Below, in pieces: positions 45,340 through 61,380 of a DNA stretch of 64,000 bases. Source of the DNA: Prosapia bicincta (Eukaryota > Arthropoda > Insecta > Hemiptera > Cercopidae); NCBI GenBank assembly GCA_036971475.1, contig JBAIZL010000006.1:134945731-135009730 (forward strand), written 5' to 3'. The position numbers and the translations under genes are program-made. The notes beneath the pieces were generated by a model that saw only the letters and a list, made by a program, of their open reading frames with translations, had not been told where the DNA came from and made no database searches. The first letter of the stretch is position 1. Each line of letters opens with the position of its first letter.

Positions 45340-47945
45340 AATAATAGTATTATAAAGTATTAAAAGTTATTTAGTATTATAGCTTATTTACATTAGGTAA
45401 TCATACCTAATAATTTTATAAGTATGATTATGAATAATAGTATTATAAAGTATTAAAAGTTATTTAGTATTATAGCTTATTTACATTAGGTAATCATACC
45501 TAATAATTTTATAAGTATGATTATGAATAATAGTATTATAAAGTATTAAAAGTTATTTAGTATTATAGCTTATTTACATTAGGTAATCATACCTAATAAT
45601 TTTATAAGTATGATTATGAATAATAGTATTATAAAGTATTAAAAGTTATTTAGTATTATAGCTTATTTACATTAGGTAATCATACCTAATAATTTTATAA
45701 GTATGATTATGAATAATAGTATTATAAAGTATTAAAAGTTATTTAGTATTATAGCTTATTTACATTAGGTAATCATACCTAATAATTTTATAAGTATGAT
45801 TATGAATAATAGTATTATAAAGTATTAAAAGTTATTTAGTATTATAGCTTATTTACATTAGGTAATCATACCTAATAATTTTATAAGTATGATTATGAAT
45901 AATAGTATTATAAAGTATTAAAAGTTATTTAGTATTATAGCTTATTTACATTAGGTAATCATACCTAATAATTTTATAAGTATGATTATGAATAATAGTA
46001 TTATAAAGTATTAAAAGTTATTTAGTATTATAGCTTATTTACATTAGGTAATCATACCTAATAATTTTATAAGTATGATTATGAATAATAGTATTATAAA
46101 GTATTAAAAGTTATTTAGTATTATAGCTTATTTACATTAGGTAATCATACCTAATAATTTTATAAGTATGATTATGAATAATAGTATTATAAAGTATTAA
46201 AAGTTATTTAGTATTATAGCTTATTTACATTAGGTAATCATACCTAATAATTTTATAAGTATGATTATGAATAATAGTATTATAAAGTATTAAAAGTTAT
46301 TTAGTATTATAGCTTATTTACATTAGGTAATCATACCTAATAATTTTATAAGTATGATTATGAATAATAGTATTATAAAGTATTAAAAGTTATTTAGTAT
46401 TATAGCTTATTTACATTAGGTAATCATACCTAATAATTTTATAAGTATGATTATGAATAATAGTATTATAAAGTATTAAAAGTTATTTAGTATTATAGCT
46501 TATTTACATTAGGTAATCATACCTAATAATTTTATAAGTATGATTATGAATAATAGTATTATAAAGTATTAAAAGTTATTTAGTATTATAGCTTATTTAC
46601 ATTAGGTAATCATACCTAATAATTTTATAAGTATGATTATGAATAATAGTATTATAAAGTATTAAAAGTTATTTAGTATTATAGCTTATTTACATTAGGT
46701 AATCATACCTAATAATTTTATAAGTATGATTATGAATAATAGTATTATAAAGTATTAAAAGTTATTTAGTATTATAGCTTATTTACATTAGGTAATCATA
46801 CCTAATAATTTTATAAGTATGATTATGAATAATAGTATTATAAAGTATTAAAAGTTATTTAGTATTATAGCTTATTTACATTAGGTAATCATACCTAATA
46901 ATTTTATAAGTATGATTATGAATAATAGTATTATAAAGTATTAAAAGTTATTTAGTATTATAGCTTATTTACATTAGGTAATCATACCTAATAATTTTAT
47001 AAGTATGATTATGAATAATAGTATTATAAAGTATTAAAAGTTATTTAGTATTATAGCTTATTTACATTAGGTAATCATACCTAATAATTTTATAAGTATG
47101 ATTATGAATAATAGTATTATAAAGTATTAAAAGTTATTTAGTATTATAGCTTATTTACATTAGGTAATCATACCTAATAATTTTATAAGTATGATTATGA
47201 ATAATAGTATTATAAAGTATTAAAAGTTATTTAGTATTATAGCTTATTTACATTAGGTAATCATACCTAATAATTTTATAAGTATGATTATGAATAATAG
47301 TATTATAAAGTATTAAAAGTTATTTAGTATTATAGCTTATTTACATTAGGTAATCATACCTAATAATTTTATAAGTATGATTATGAATAATAGTATTATA
47401 AAGTATTAAAAGTTATTTAGTATTATAGCTTATTTACATTAGGTAATCATACCTAATAATTTTATAAGTATGATTATGAATAATAGTATTATAAAGTATT
47501 AAAAGTTATTTAGTATTATAGCTTATTTACATTAGGTAATCATACCTAATAATTTTATAAGTATGATTATGAATAATAGTATTATAAAGTATTAAAAGTT
47601 ATTTAGTATTATAGCTTATTTACATTAGGTAATCATACCTAATAATTTTATAAGTATGATTATGAATAATAGTATTATAAAGTATTAAAAGTTATTTAGT
47701 ATTATAGCTTATTTACATTAGGTAATCATACCTAATAATTTTATAAGTATGATTATGAATAATAGTATTATAAAGTATTAAAAGTTATTTAGTATTATAG
47801 CTTATTTACATTAGGTAATCATACCTAATAATTTTATAAGTATGATTATGAATAATAGTATTATAAAGTATTAAAAGTTATTTAGTATTATAGCTTATTT
47901 ACATTAGGTAATCATACCTAATAATTTTATAAGTATGATTATGAA
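45340..47945. repeat. homogenised block of identical 93-bp monomers
   Basis: About 28 consecutive monomers show the same variant set (TTTAG, TATAAGT, AGTATTAT) and look identical by eye. A shorter block of about ten TTAAG/AGTATTAT monomers spans 48410-49340. Elsewhere the variants are mixed. Confidence 0.8.
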
Positions 47946-50900
47946 TAATAGTACTATAAAGTATTAAAAGTTATTTAGTATTATAGCTTATTTACATTAG
48001 GTAATCATACCTAATAATTTTATAAGTATGATTATGAATAATAGTACTATAAAGTATTAAAAGTTATTAAGTATTATAGCTTATTTACATTAGGTAATCA
48101 TACCTAATAATTTTATAAGTATGATTATGAATAATAGTACTATAAAGTATTAAAAGTTATTTAGTATTATAGCTTATTTACATTAGGTAATCATACCTAA
48201 TAATTTTATAAGTATGATTATGAATAATAGTATTATAAAGTATTAAAAGTTATTAAGTATTATAGCTTATTTACATTAGGTAATCATACCTAATAATTTT
48301 ATAAGTATGATTATGAATAATAGTACTATAAAGTATTAAAAGTTATTTAGTATTATAGCTTATTTACATTAGGTAATCATACCTAATAATTTTATAAGTA
48401 TGATTATGAATAATAGTATTATAAAGTATTAAAAGTTATTAAGTATTATAGCTTATTTACATTAGGTAATCATACCTAATAATTTTATAAGTATGATTAT
48501 GAATAATAGTATTATAAAGTATTAAAAGTTATTAAGTATTATAGCTTATTTACATTAGGTAATCATACCTAATAATTTTATAAGTATGATTATGAATAAT
48601 AGTATTATAAAGTATTAAAAGTTATTAAGTATTATAGCTTATTTACATTAGGTAATCATACCTAATAATTTTATAAGTATGATTATGAATAATAGTATTA
48701 TAAAGTATTAAAAGTTATTAAGTATTATAGCTTATTTACATTAGGTAATCATACCTAATAATTTTATAAGTATGATTATGAATAATAGTATTATAAAGTA
48801 TTAAAAGTTATTAAGTATTATAGCTTATTTACATTAGGTAATCATACCTAATAATTTTATAAGTATGATTATGAATAATAGTATTATAAAGTATTAAAAG
48901 TTATTAAGTATTATAGCTTATTTACATTAGGTAATCATACCTAATAATTTTATAAGTATGATTATGAATAATAGTATTATAAAGTATTAAAAGTTATTAA
49001 GTATTATAGCTTATTTACATTAGGTAATCATACCTAATAATTTTATAAGTATGATTATGAATAATAGTATTATAAAGTATTAAAAGTTATTAAGTATTAT
49101 AGCTTATTTACATTAGGTAATCATACCTAATAATTTTATAAGTATGATTATGAATAATAGTATTATAAAGTATTAAAAGTTATTAAGTATTATAGCTTAT
49201 TTACATTAGGTAATCATACCTAATAATTTTATAAGTATGATTATGAATAATAGTATTATAAAGTATTAAAAGTTATTAAGTATTATAGCTTATTTACATT
49301 AGGTAATCATACCTAATAATTTTATAAGTATGATTATGAATAATAGTACTTATAAAGTATTAAAAGTTATTTAGTATTATAGCTTATTTACATTAGGTAA
49401 TCATACCTAATAATTTTATAAGTATGATTATGAATAATAGTATTATAAAGTATTAAAAGTTATTAAGTATTATAGCTTATTTACATTAGGTAATCATACC
49501 TAATAATTTTATAAGTATGATTATGAATAATAGTACTATAAAGTATTAAAAGTTATTAAGTATTATAGCTTATTTACATTAGGTAATCATACCTAATAAT
49601 TTTATAAGTATGATTATGAATAATAGTACTATAAAGTATTAAAAGTTATTTAGTATTATAGCTTATTTACATTAGGTAATCATACCTAATAATTTTATAA
49701 GTATGATTATGAATAATAGTATTATAAAGTATTAAAAGTTATTTAGTATTATAGCTTATTTACATTAGGTAATCATACCTAATAATTTTATAAGTATGAT
49801 TATGAATAATAGTATTATAAAGTATTAAAAGTTATTTAGTATTATAGCTTATTTACATTAGGTAATCATACCTAATAATTTTATAAGTATGATTATGAAT
49901 AATAGTATTATAAAGTATTAAAAGTTATTTAGTATTATAGCTTATTTACATTAGGTAATCATACCTAATAATTTTATAAGTATGATTATGAATAATAGTA
50001 CTATAAAGTATTAAAAGTTATTTAGTATTATAGCTTATTTACATTAGGTAATCATACCTAATAATTTTATAAGTATGATTATGAATAATAGTACTATAAA
50101 GTATTAAAAGTTATTAAGTATTATAGCTTATTTACATTAGGTAATCATACCTAATAATTTTATAAGTATGATTATGAATAATAGTATTATAAAGTATTAA
50201 AAGTTATTAAGTATTATAGCTTATTTACATTAGGTAATCATACCTAATAATTTTATAAGTATGATTATGAATAATAGTACTATAAAGTATTAAAAGTTAT
50301 TAAGTATTATAGCTTATTTACATTAGGTAATCATACCTAATAATTTTATAAGTATGATTATGAATAATAGTACTATAAAGTATTAAAAGTTATTAAGTAT
50401 TATAGCTTATTTACATTAGGTAATCATACCTAATAATTTTATAAGTATGATTATGAATAATAGTATTATAAAGTATTAAAAGTTATTAAGTATTATAGCT
50501 TATTTACATTAGGTAATCATACCTAATAATTTTATAAGTATGATTATGAATAATAGTACTATAAAGTATTAAAAGTTATTAAGTATTATAGCTTATTTAC
50601 ATTAGGTAATCATACCTAATAATTTTATAAGTATGATTATGAATAATAGTACTATAAAGTATTAAAAGTTATTAAGTATTATAGCTTATTTACATTAGGT
50701 AATCATACCTAATAATTTTATATGTATGATTATGAATAATAGTATTATAAAGTATTAAAAGTTATTTAGTATTATAGCTTATTTACATTAGGTAATCATA
50801 CCTAATAATTTTATATGTATGATTATGAATAATAGTATTATAAAGTATTAAAAGTTATTTAGTATTATAGCTTATTTACATTAGGTAATCATACCTAATA

Positions 50901-53900
50901 ATTTTATATGTATGATTATGAATAATAGTACTATAAAGTATTAAAAGTTATTAAGTATTATAGCTTATTTACATTAGGTAATCATACCTAATAATTTTAT
51001 AAGTATGATTATGAATAATAGTACTATAAAGTATTAAAAGTTATTAAGTATTATAGCTTATTTACATTAGGTAATCATACCTAATAATTTTATATGTATG
51101 ATTATGAATAATAGTATTATAAAGTATTAAAAGTTATTAAGTATTATAGCTTATTTACATTAGGTAATCATACCTAATAATTTTATATGTATGATTATGA
51201 ATAATAGTATTATAAAGTATTAAAAGTTATTAAGTATTATAGCTTATTTACATTAGGTAATCATACCTAATAATTTTATATGTATGATTATGAATAATAG
51301 TATTATAAAGTATTAAAAGTTATTTAGTATTATAGCTTATTTACATTAGGTAATCATACCTAATAATTTTATATGTATGATTATGAATAATAGTATTATA
51401 AAGTATTAAAAGTTATTTAGTATTATAGCTTATTTACATTAGGTAATCATACCTAATAATTTTATATGTATGATTATGAATAATAGTATTATAAAGTATT
51501 AAAAGTTATTAAGTATTATAGCTTATTTACATTAGGTAATCATACCTAATAATTTTATATGTATGATTATGAATAATAGTATTATAAAGTATTAAAAGTT
51601 ATTTAGTATTATAGCTTATTTACATTAGGTAATCATACCTAATAATTTTATATGTATGATTATGAATAATAGTATTATAAAGTATTAAAAGTTATTTAGT
51701 ATTATAGCTTATTTACATTAGGTAATCATACCTAATAATTTTATATGTATGATTATGAATAATAGTATTATAAAGTATTAAAAGTTATTAAGTATTATAG
51801 CTTATTTACATTAGGTAATCATACCTAATAATTTTATATGTATGATTATGAATAATAGTATTATAAAGTATTAAAAGTTATTAAGTATTATAGCTTATTT
51901 ACATTAGGTAATCATACCTAATAATTTTATATGTATGATTATGAATAATAGTATTATAAAGTATTAAAAGTTATTTAGTATTATAGCTTATTTACATTAG
52001 GTAATCATACCTAATAATTTTATAAGTATGATTATGAATAATAGTACTATAAAGTATTAAAAGTTATTAAGTATTATAGCTTATTTACATTAGGTAATCA
52101 TACCTAATAATTTTATAAGTATGATTATGAATAATAGTACTATAAAGTATTAAAAGTTATTAAGTATTATAGCTTATTTACATTAGGTAATCATACCTAA
52201 TAATTTTATAAGTATGATTATGAATAATAGTACTATAAAGTATTAAAAGTTATTAAGTATTATAGCTTATTTACATTAGGTAATCATACCTAATAATTTT
52301 ATAAGTATGATTATGAATAATAGTACTATAAAGTATTAAAAGTTATTTAGTATTATAGCTTAATTACATTAAGTAATCATACCTAATAATTTTATATGTA
52401 TGATTATGAATAATAGTATTATAAAGTATTAAAAGTTATTAAGTATTATAGCTTATTTACATTAGGTAATCATACCTAATAATTTTATATGTATGATTAT
52501 GAATAATAGTATTATAAAGTATTAAAAGTTATTTAGTATTATAGCTTATTTACATTAGGTAATCATACCTAATAATTTTATATGTATGATTATGAATAAT
52601 AGTATTATAAAGTATTAAAAGTTATTAAGTATTATAGCTTATTTACATTAGGTAATCATACCTAATAATTTTATATGTATGATTATGAATAATAGTATTA
52701 TAAAGTATTAAAAGTTATTTAGTATTATAGCTTATTTACATTAGGTAATCATACCTAATAATTTTATATGTATGATTATGAATAATAGTATTATAAAGTA
52801 TTAAAAGTTATTTAGTATTATAGCTTATTTACATTAGGTAATCATACCTAATAATTTTATATGTATGATTATGAATAATAGTACTATAAAGTATTAAAAG
52901 TTATTAAGTATTATAGCTTATTTACATTAGGTAATCATACCTAATAATTTTATATGTATGATTATGAATAATAGTATTATAAAGTATTAAAAGTTATTAA
53001 GTATTATAGCTTATTTACATTAGGTAATCATACCTAATAATTTTATATGTATGATTATGAATAATAGTATTATAAAGTATTAAAAGTTATTAAGTATTAT
53101 AGCTTATTTACATTAGGTAATCATACCTAATAATTTTATATGTATGATTATGAATAATAGTATTATAAAGTATTAAAAGTTATTTAGTATTATAGCTTAT
53201 TTACATTAGGTAATCATACCTAATAATTTTATAAGTATGATTATGAATAATAGTACTATAAAGTATTAAAAGTTATTAAGTATTATAGCTTATTTACATT
53301 AGGTAATCATACCTAATAATTTTATAAGTATGATTATGAATAATAGTACTATAAAGTATTAAAAGTTATTAAGTATTATAGCTTATTTACATTAGGTAAT
53401 CATACCTAATAATTTTATAAGTATGATTATGAATAATAGTACTATAAAGTATTAAAAGTTATTAAGTATTATAGCTTATTTACATTAGGTAATCATACCT
53501 AATAATTTTATAAGTATGATTATGAATAATAGTACTATAAAGTATTAAAAGTTATTTAGTATTATAGCTTAATTACATTAAGTAATCATACCTAATAATT
53601 TTATATGTATGATTATGAATAATAGTATTATAAAGTATTAAAAGTTATTAAGTATTATAGCTTATTTACATTAGGTAATCATACCTAATAATTTTATAAG
53701 TATGATTATGAATAATAGTACTATAAAGTATTAAAAGTTATTAAGTATTATAGCTTATTTACATTAGGTAATCATACCTAATAATTTTATATGTATGATT
53801 ATGAATAATAGTACTATAAAGTATTAAAAGTTATTTAGTATTATAGCTTATTTACATTAGGTAATCATACCTAATAATTTTATAAGTATGATTATGAATA

Positions 53901-55210
53901 ATAGTACTATAAAGTATTAAAAGTTATTTAGTATTATAGCTTAATTACATTAAGTAATCATACCTAATAATTTTATATGTATGATTATGAATAATAGTAT
54001 TATAAAGTATTAAAAGTTATTAAGTATTATAGCTTAATTACATTAAGTAATCATACCTAATAATTTTATATGTATGATTATGAATAATAGTATTATAAAG
54101 TATTAAAAGTTATTTAGTATTATAGCTTATTTACATTAGGTAATCATAGCGAATAATTTTATATGTATGATTACGAATAATAGTACTATAAAGTATTAAA
54201 AGTTATTTAGTATTATAGCTTAATTACATTAAGTAATCATAGCGAATAATTTTATATGTATGATTACGAATAATAGTACTATAAAGTATTAAAAGTTATT
54301 AAGTATTATAGCTTATTTACATTAGGTAATCATACCTAATAATTTTATAAGTATGATTATGAATAATAGTACTATAAAGTATTAAAAGTTATTAAGTATT
54401 ATAGCTTATTTACATTAGGTAATCATACCTAATAATTTTATAAGTATGATTATGAATAATAGTACTATAAAGTATTAAAAGTTATTAAGTATTATAGCTT
54501 ATTTACATTAGGTAATCATACCTAATAATTTTATAAGTATGATTATGAATAATAGTATTATAAAGTATTAAAAGTTATTTAGTATTATAGCTTATTTACA
54601 TTAGGTAATCATACCTAATAATTTTATAAGTATGATTATGAATAATAGTACTATAAAGTATTAAAAGTTATTAAGTATTATAGCTTATTTACATTAGGTA
54701 ATCATACCTAATAATTTTATAAGTATGATTATGAATAATAGTACTATAAAGTATTAAAAGTTATTTAGTATTATAGCTTATTTACATTAGGTAATCATAC
54801 CTAATAATTTTATAAGTATGATTATGAATAATAGTACTATAAAGTATTAAAAGTTATTTAGTATTATAGCTTATTTACATTAGGTAATCATACCTAATAA
54901 TTTTATAAGTATGATTATGAATAATAGTACTATAAAGTATTAAAAGTTATTTAGTATTATAGCTTAATTACATTAAGTAATCATACCTAATAATTTTATA
55001 TGTATGATTATGAATAATAGTATTATAAAGTATTAAAAGTTATTAAGTATTATAGCTTATTTACATTAGGTAATCATACCTAATAATTTTATATGTATGA
55101 TTATGAATAATAGTATTATAAAGTATTAAAAGTTATTTAGTATTATAGCTTATTTACATTAGGTAATCATACCTAATAATTTTATATGTATGATTATGAA
55201 TAATAGTATT

Positions 55211-55757
55211 ATAAAGTATTAAAAGCTATTAAGTATTATAGCTTAATTACATTAGGTAATAATAGCTAACTATTTTATATGCAAGATTATGAATAATAGT
55301 ATTGAAATATTACAAGTTATTAAGTACTATAGCTTAAATACATTAAGTAATCATACCTGAAATTTTATAAATATGATTGTGAATAATAAATAGTATTCAG
55401 GTATTAAACATTTAATGTATTTCACCTTAATTACATTAAGTAATCATAGCAAATAATTTTATAGGTATGACACTGAATATTAGTATTATAAATTATTAAA
55501 AGCTATGAAGTATTATAGCTTAATTATATTACGTACTCATACCTGATTAGGTTATAAGTATGATTAGGAATAATAGTATTATAAAGTATTAAAAGTTATT
55601 AAGTATTATAGCTTATTTACATTAGGTAATCATACCTAATAATTTTATATGTATGATTATGAATAATAGTATTATGAAGTATTAAAAGTTATTATGTCTT
55701 ATAGCTTAATTACATTACTTAATCATAGCGAATAATTTTATAAGTATGATTATGAAT
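55211..55757. repeat. internal second copy of the satellite edge monomers
   Basis: The edge monomers of 43029-43575 recur here at a constant offset of 12,182 bp (checked at AAGCTATTAA 43041/55223 and at AGCGAAT 43545/55727). I see only one substitution across the block (TATAAAGTATT versus TATAAATTATT). 12,182 is close to 131 monomers of 93 bp. Confidence 0.93.
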
Positions 55758-56203
55758 AATAGTACTATAAAGTATTAAAAGTTATTTAGTATTATAGCTT
55801 ATTTACATTAGGTAATCATACCTAATAATTTTATAAGTATGATTATGAATAATAGTATTATAAAGTATTAAAAGTTATTAAGTATTATAGCTTATTTACA
55901 TTAGGTAATCATACCTAATAATTTTATAAGTATGATTATGAATAATAGTACTATAAAGTATTAAAAGTTATTAAGTATTATAGCTTATTTACATTAGGTA
56001 ATCATACCTAATAATTTTATAAGTATGATTATGAATAATAGTACTATAAAGTATTAAAAGTTATTTAGTATTATAGCTTATTTACATTAGGTAATCATAC
56101 CTAATAATTTTATAAGTATGATTATGAATAATAGTACTATAAAGTATTAAAAGTTATTTAGTATTATAGCTTATTTACATTAGGTAATCATACCTAATAA
56201 TTT

Positions 56204-59200
56204 TATATGTATGATTATGAATAATAGTATTATAAAGTATTAAAAGTTATTAAGTATTATAGCTTATTTACATTAGGTAATCATACCTAATAATTTTATA
56301 AGTATGATTATGAATAATAGTACTATAAAGTATTAAAAGTTATTAAGTATTATAGCTTATTTACATTAGGTAATCATACCTAATAATTTTATAAGTATGA
56401 TTATGAATAATAGTATTATAAAGTATTAAAAGTTATTAAGTATTATAGCTTATTTACATTAGGTAATCATACCTAATAATTTTATAAGTATGATTATGAA
56501 TAATAGTACTATAAAGTATTAAAAGTTATTAAGTATTATAGCTTATTTACATTAGGTAATCATACCTAATAATTTTATAAGTATGATTATGAATAATAGT
56601 ACTATAAAGTATTAAAAGTTATTAAGTATTATAGCTTATTTACATTAGGTAATCATACCTAATAATTTTATAAGTATGATTATGAATAATAGTATTATAA
56701 AGTATTAAAAGTTATTAAGTATTATAGCTTATTTACATTAGGTAATCATACCTAATAATTTTATAAGTATGATTATGAATAATAGTACTATAAAGTATTA
56801 AAAGTTATTAAGTATTATAGCTTATTTACATTAGGTAATCATACCTAATAATTTTATAAGTATGATTATGAATAATAGTACTATAAAGTATTAAAAGTTA
56901 TTAAGTATTATAGCTTATTTACATTAGGTAATCATACCTAATAATTTTATATGTATGATTATGAATAATAGTATTATAAAGTATTAAAAGTTATTTAGTA
57001 TTATAGCTTATTTACATTAGGTAATCATACCTAATAATTTTATATGTATGATTATGAATAATAGTATTATAAAGTATTAAAAGTTATTTAGTATTATAGC
57101 TTATTTACATTAGGTAATCATACCTAATAATTTTATAAGTATGATTATGAATAATAGTACTATAAAGTATTAAAAGTTATTAAGTATTATAGCTTATTTA
57201 CATTAGGTAATCATACCTAATAATTTTATAAGTATGATTATGAATAATAGTACTATAAAGTATTAAAAGTTATTAAGTATTATAGCTTATTTACATTAGG
57301 TAATCATACCTAATAATTTTATAAGTATGATTATGAATAATAGTACTATAAAGTATTAAAAGTTATTAAGTATTATAGCTTATTTACATTAGGTAATCAT
57401 ACCTAATAATTTTATAAGTATGATTATGAATAATAGTACTATAAAGTATTAAAAGTTATTTAGTATTATAGCTTAATTACATTAAGTAATCATACCTAAT
57501 AATTTTATATGTATGATTATGAATAATAGTATTATAAAGTATTAAAAGTTATTAAGTATTATAGCTTATTTACATTAGGTAATCATACCTAATAATTTTA
57601 TAAGTATGATTATGAATAATAGTACTATAAAGTATTAAAAGTTATTAAGTATTATAGCTTATTTACATTAGGTAATCATACCTAATAATTTTATAAGTAT
57701 GATTATGAATAATAGTACTATAAAGTATTAAAAGTTATTTAGTATTATAGCTTAATTACATTAAGTAATCATACCTAATAATTTTATATGTATGATTATG
57801 AATAATAGTATTATAAAGTATTAAAAGTTATTAAGTATTATAGCTTAATTACATTAAGTAATCATACCTAATAATTTTATATGTATGATTATGAATAATA
57901 GTATTATAAAGTATTAAAAGTTATTTAGTATTATAGCTTATTTACATTAGGTAATCATACCTAATAATTTTATAAGTATGATTATGAATAATAGTACTAT
58001 AAAGTATTAAAAGTTATTAAGTATTATAGCTTATTTACATTAGGTAATCATACCTAATAATTTTATATGTATGATTATGAATAATAGTACTATAAAGTAT
58101 TAAAAGTTATTAAGTATTATAGCTTATTTACATTAGGTAATCATACCTAATAATTTTATAAGTATGATTATGAATAATAGTACTATAAAGTATTAAAAGT
58201 TATTAAGTATTATAGCTTATTTACATTAGGTAATCATACCTAATAATTTTATATGTATGATTATGAATAATAGTACTATAAAGTATTAAAAGTTATTTAG
58301 TATTATAGCTTATTTACATTAGGTAATCATACCTAATAATTTTATATGTATGATTATGAATAATAGTATTATAAAGTATTAAAAGTTATTAAGTATTATA
58401 GCTTATTTACATTAGGTAATCATACCTAATAATTTTATAAGTATGATTATGAATAATAGTACTATAAAGTATTAAAAGTTATTAAGTATTATAGCTTATT
58501 TACATTAGGTAATCATACCTAATAATTTTATAAGTATGATTATGAATAATAGTATTATAAAGTATTAAAAGTTATTAAGTATTATAGCTTATTTACATTA
58601 GGTAATCATACCTAATAATTTTATAAGTATGATTATGAATAATAGTACTATAAAGTATTAAAAGTTATTAAGTATTATAGCTTATTTACATTAGGTAATC
58701 ATACCTAATAATTTTATAAGTATGATTATGAATAATAGTACTATAAAGTATTAAAAGTTATTAAGTATTATAGCTTATTTACATTAGGTAATCATACCTA
58801 ATAATTTTATAAGTATGATTATGAATAATAGTATTATAAAGTATTAAAAGTTATTAAGTATTATAGCTTATTTACATTAGGTAATCATACCTAATAATTT
58901 TATAAGTATGATTATGAATAATAGTACTATAAAGTATTAAAAGTTATTAAGTATTATAGCTTATTTACATTAGGTAATCATACCTAATAATTTTATAAGT
59001 ATGATTATGAATAATAGTACTATAAAGTATTAAAAGTTATTAAGTATTATAGCTTATTTACATTAGGTAATCATACCTAATAATTTTATATGTATGATTA
59101 TGAATAATAGTATTATAAAGTATTAAAAGTTATTTAGTATTATAGCTTATTTACATTAGGTAATCATACCTAATAATTTTATATGTATGATTATGAATAA

Positions 59201-60140
59201 TAGTATTATAAAGTATTAAAAGTTATTTAGTATTATAGCTTATTTACATTAGGTAATCATACCTAATAATTTTATAAGTATGATTATGAATAATAGTACT
59301 ATAAAGTATTAAAAGTTATTAAGTATTATAGCTTATTTACATTAGGTAATCATACCTAATAATTTTATAAGTATGATTATGAATAATAGTACTATAAAGT
59401 ATTAAAAGTTATTAAGTATTATAGCTTATTTACATTAGGTAATCATACCTAATAATTTTATAAGTATGATTATGAATAATAGTACTATAAAGTATTAAAA
59501 GTTATTAAGTATTATAGCTTATTTACATTAGGTAATCATACCTAATAATTTTATAAGTATGATTATGAATAATAGTACTATAAAGTATTAAAAGTTATTT
59601 AGTATTATAGCTTAATTACATTAAGTAATCATACCTAATAATTTTATATGTATGATTATGAATAATAGTATTATAAAGTATTAAAAGTTATTAAGTATTA
59701 TAGCTTATTTACATTAGGTAATCATACCTAATAATTTTATAAGTATGATTATGAATAATAGTACTATAAAGTATTAAAAGTTATTAAGTATTATAGCTTA
59801 TTTACATTAGGTAATCATACCTAATAATTTTATAAGTATGATTATGAATAATAGTACTATAAAGTATTAAAAGTTATTTAGTATTATAGCTTAATTACAT
59901 TAAGTAATCATACCTAATAATTTTATATGTATGATTATGAATAATAGTATTATAAAGTATTAAAAGTTATTAAGTATTATAGCTTAATTACATTAAGTAA
60001 TCATACCTAATAATTTTATATGTATGATTATGAATAATAGTATTATAAAGTATTAAAAGTTATTTAGTATTATAGCTTATTTACATTAGGTAATCATACC
60101 TAATAATTTTATAAGTATGATTATGAATAATAGTACTATA
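56204..60140. repeat. 23-monomer higher-order repeat, 2,139 bp
   Basis: Marker variants recur at 2,139 bp (23 x 93): TATATGT at 56204/58343 and 56948/59087, and CTTAATTAC at 57471/59610 and 57750/59889. The same order of variants holds between the markers I checked. Confidence 0.78.
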
Positions 60141-60649
60141 AAGTATTAAAAGTTATTAAGTATTATAGCTTATTTACATTAGGTAATCATACCTAATAAT
60201 TTTATAAGTATGATTATGAATAATAGTACTATAAAGTATTAAAAGTTATTAAGTATTATAGCTTATTTACATTAGGTAATCATACCTAATAATTTTATAT
60301 GTATGATTATGAATAATAGTACTATAAAGTATTAAAAGTTATTAAGTATTATAGCTTAATTACATTAAGTAATCATACCTAATAATTTTATATGTATGAT
60401 TATGAATAATAGTACTATAAAGTATTAAAAGTTATTAAGTATTATAGCTTATTTACATTAGGTAATCATACCTAATAATTTTATATGTATGATTATGAAT
60501 AATAGTACTATAAAGTATTAAAAGTTATTAAGTATTATAGCTTAATTACATTAAGTAATCATACCTAATAATTTTATATGTATGATTATGAATAATAGTA
60601 TTATAAAGTATTAAAAGTTATTTAGTATTATAGCTTATTTACATTAGGT

Positions 60650-61380
60650 AATCATAGCGAATAATTTTATATGTATGATTACGAATAATAGTACTATAAA
60701 GTATTAAAAGTTATTTAGTATTATAGCTTAATTACATTAAGTAATCATAGCGAATAATTTTATATGTATGATTACGAATAATAGTACTATAAAGTATTAA
60801 AAGTTATTTAGTATTATAGCTTAATTACATTAAGTAATCATACCTAATAATTTTATATGTATGATTATGAATAATAGTATTATAAAGTATTAAAAGTTAT
60901 TTAGTATTATAGCTTATTTACATTAGGTAATCATAGCGAATAATTTTATATGTATGATTACGAATAATAGTACTATAAAGTATTAAAAGTTATTTAGTAT
61001 TATAGCTTAATTACATTAAGTAATCATAGCGAATAATTTTATATGTATGATTACGAATAATAGTACTATAAAGTATTAAAAGTTATTTAGTATTATAGCT
61101 TAATTACATTAAGTAATCATACCTAATAATTTTATATGTATGATTATGAATAATAGTATTATAAAGTATTAAAAGTTATTTAGTATTATAGCTTATTTAC
61201 ATTAGGTAATCATAGCGAATAATTTTATATGTATGATTACGAATAATAGTACTATAAAGTATTAAAAGTTATTTAGTATTATAGCTTAATTACATTAAGT
61301 AATCATAGCGAATAATTTTATATGTATGATTACGAATAATAGTACTATAAAGTATTAAAAGTTATTAAGTATTATAGCTT
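60650..61380. repeat. three-monomer higher-order repeat, 279 bp
   Basis: Two adjacent monomers with AGCGAAT/GATTACGA followed by one normal monomer repeat three times: AGCG at 60656 and 60749, 60935 and 61028, 61214 and 61307. Single pairs of the same variant occur at 54148 and 54241. Confidence 0.88.
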
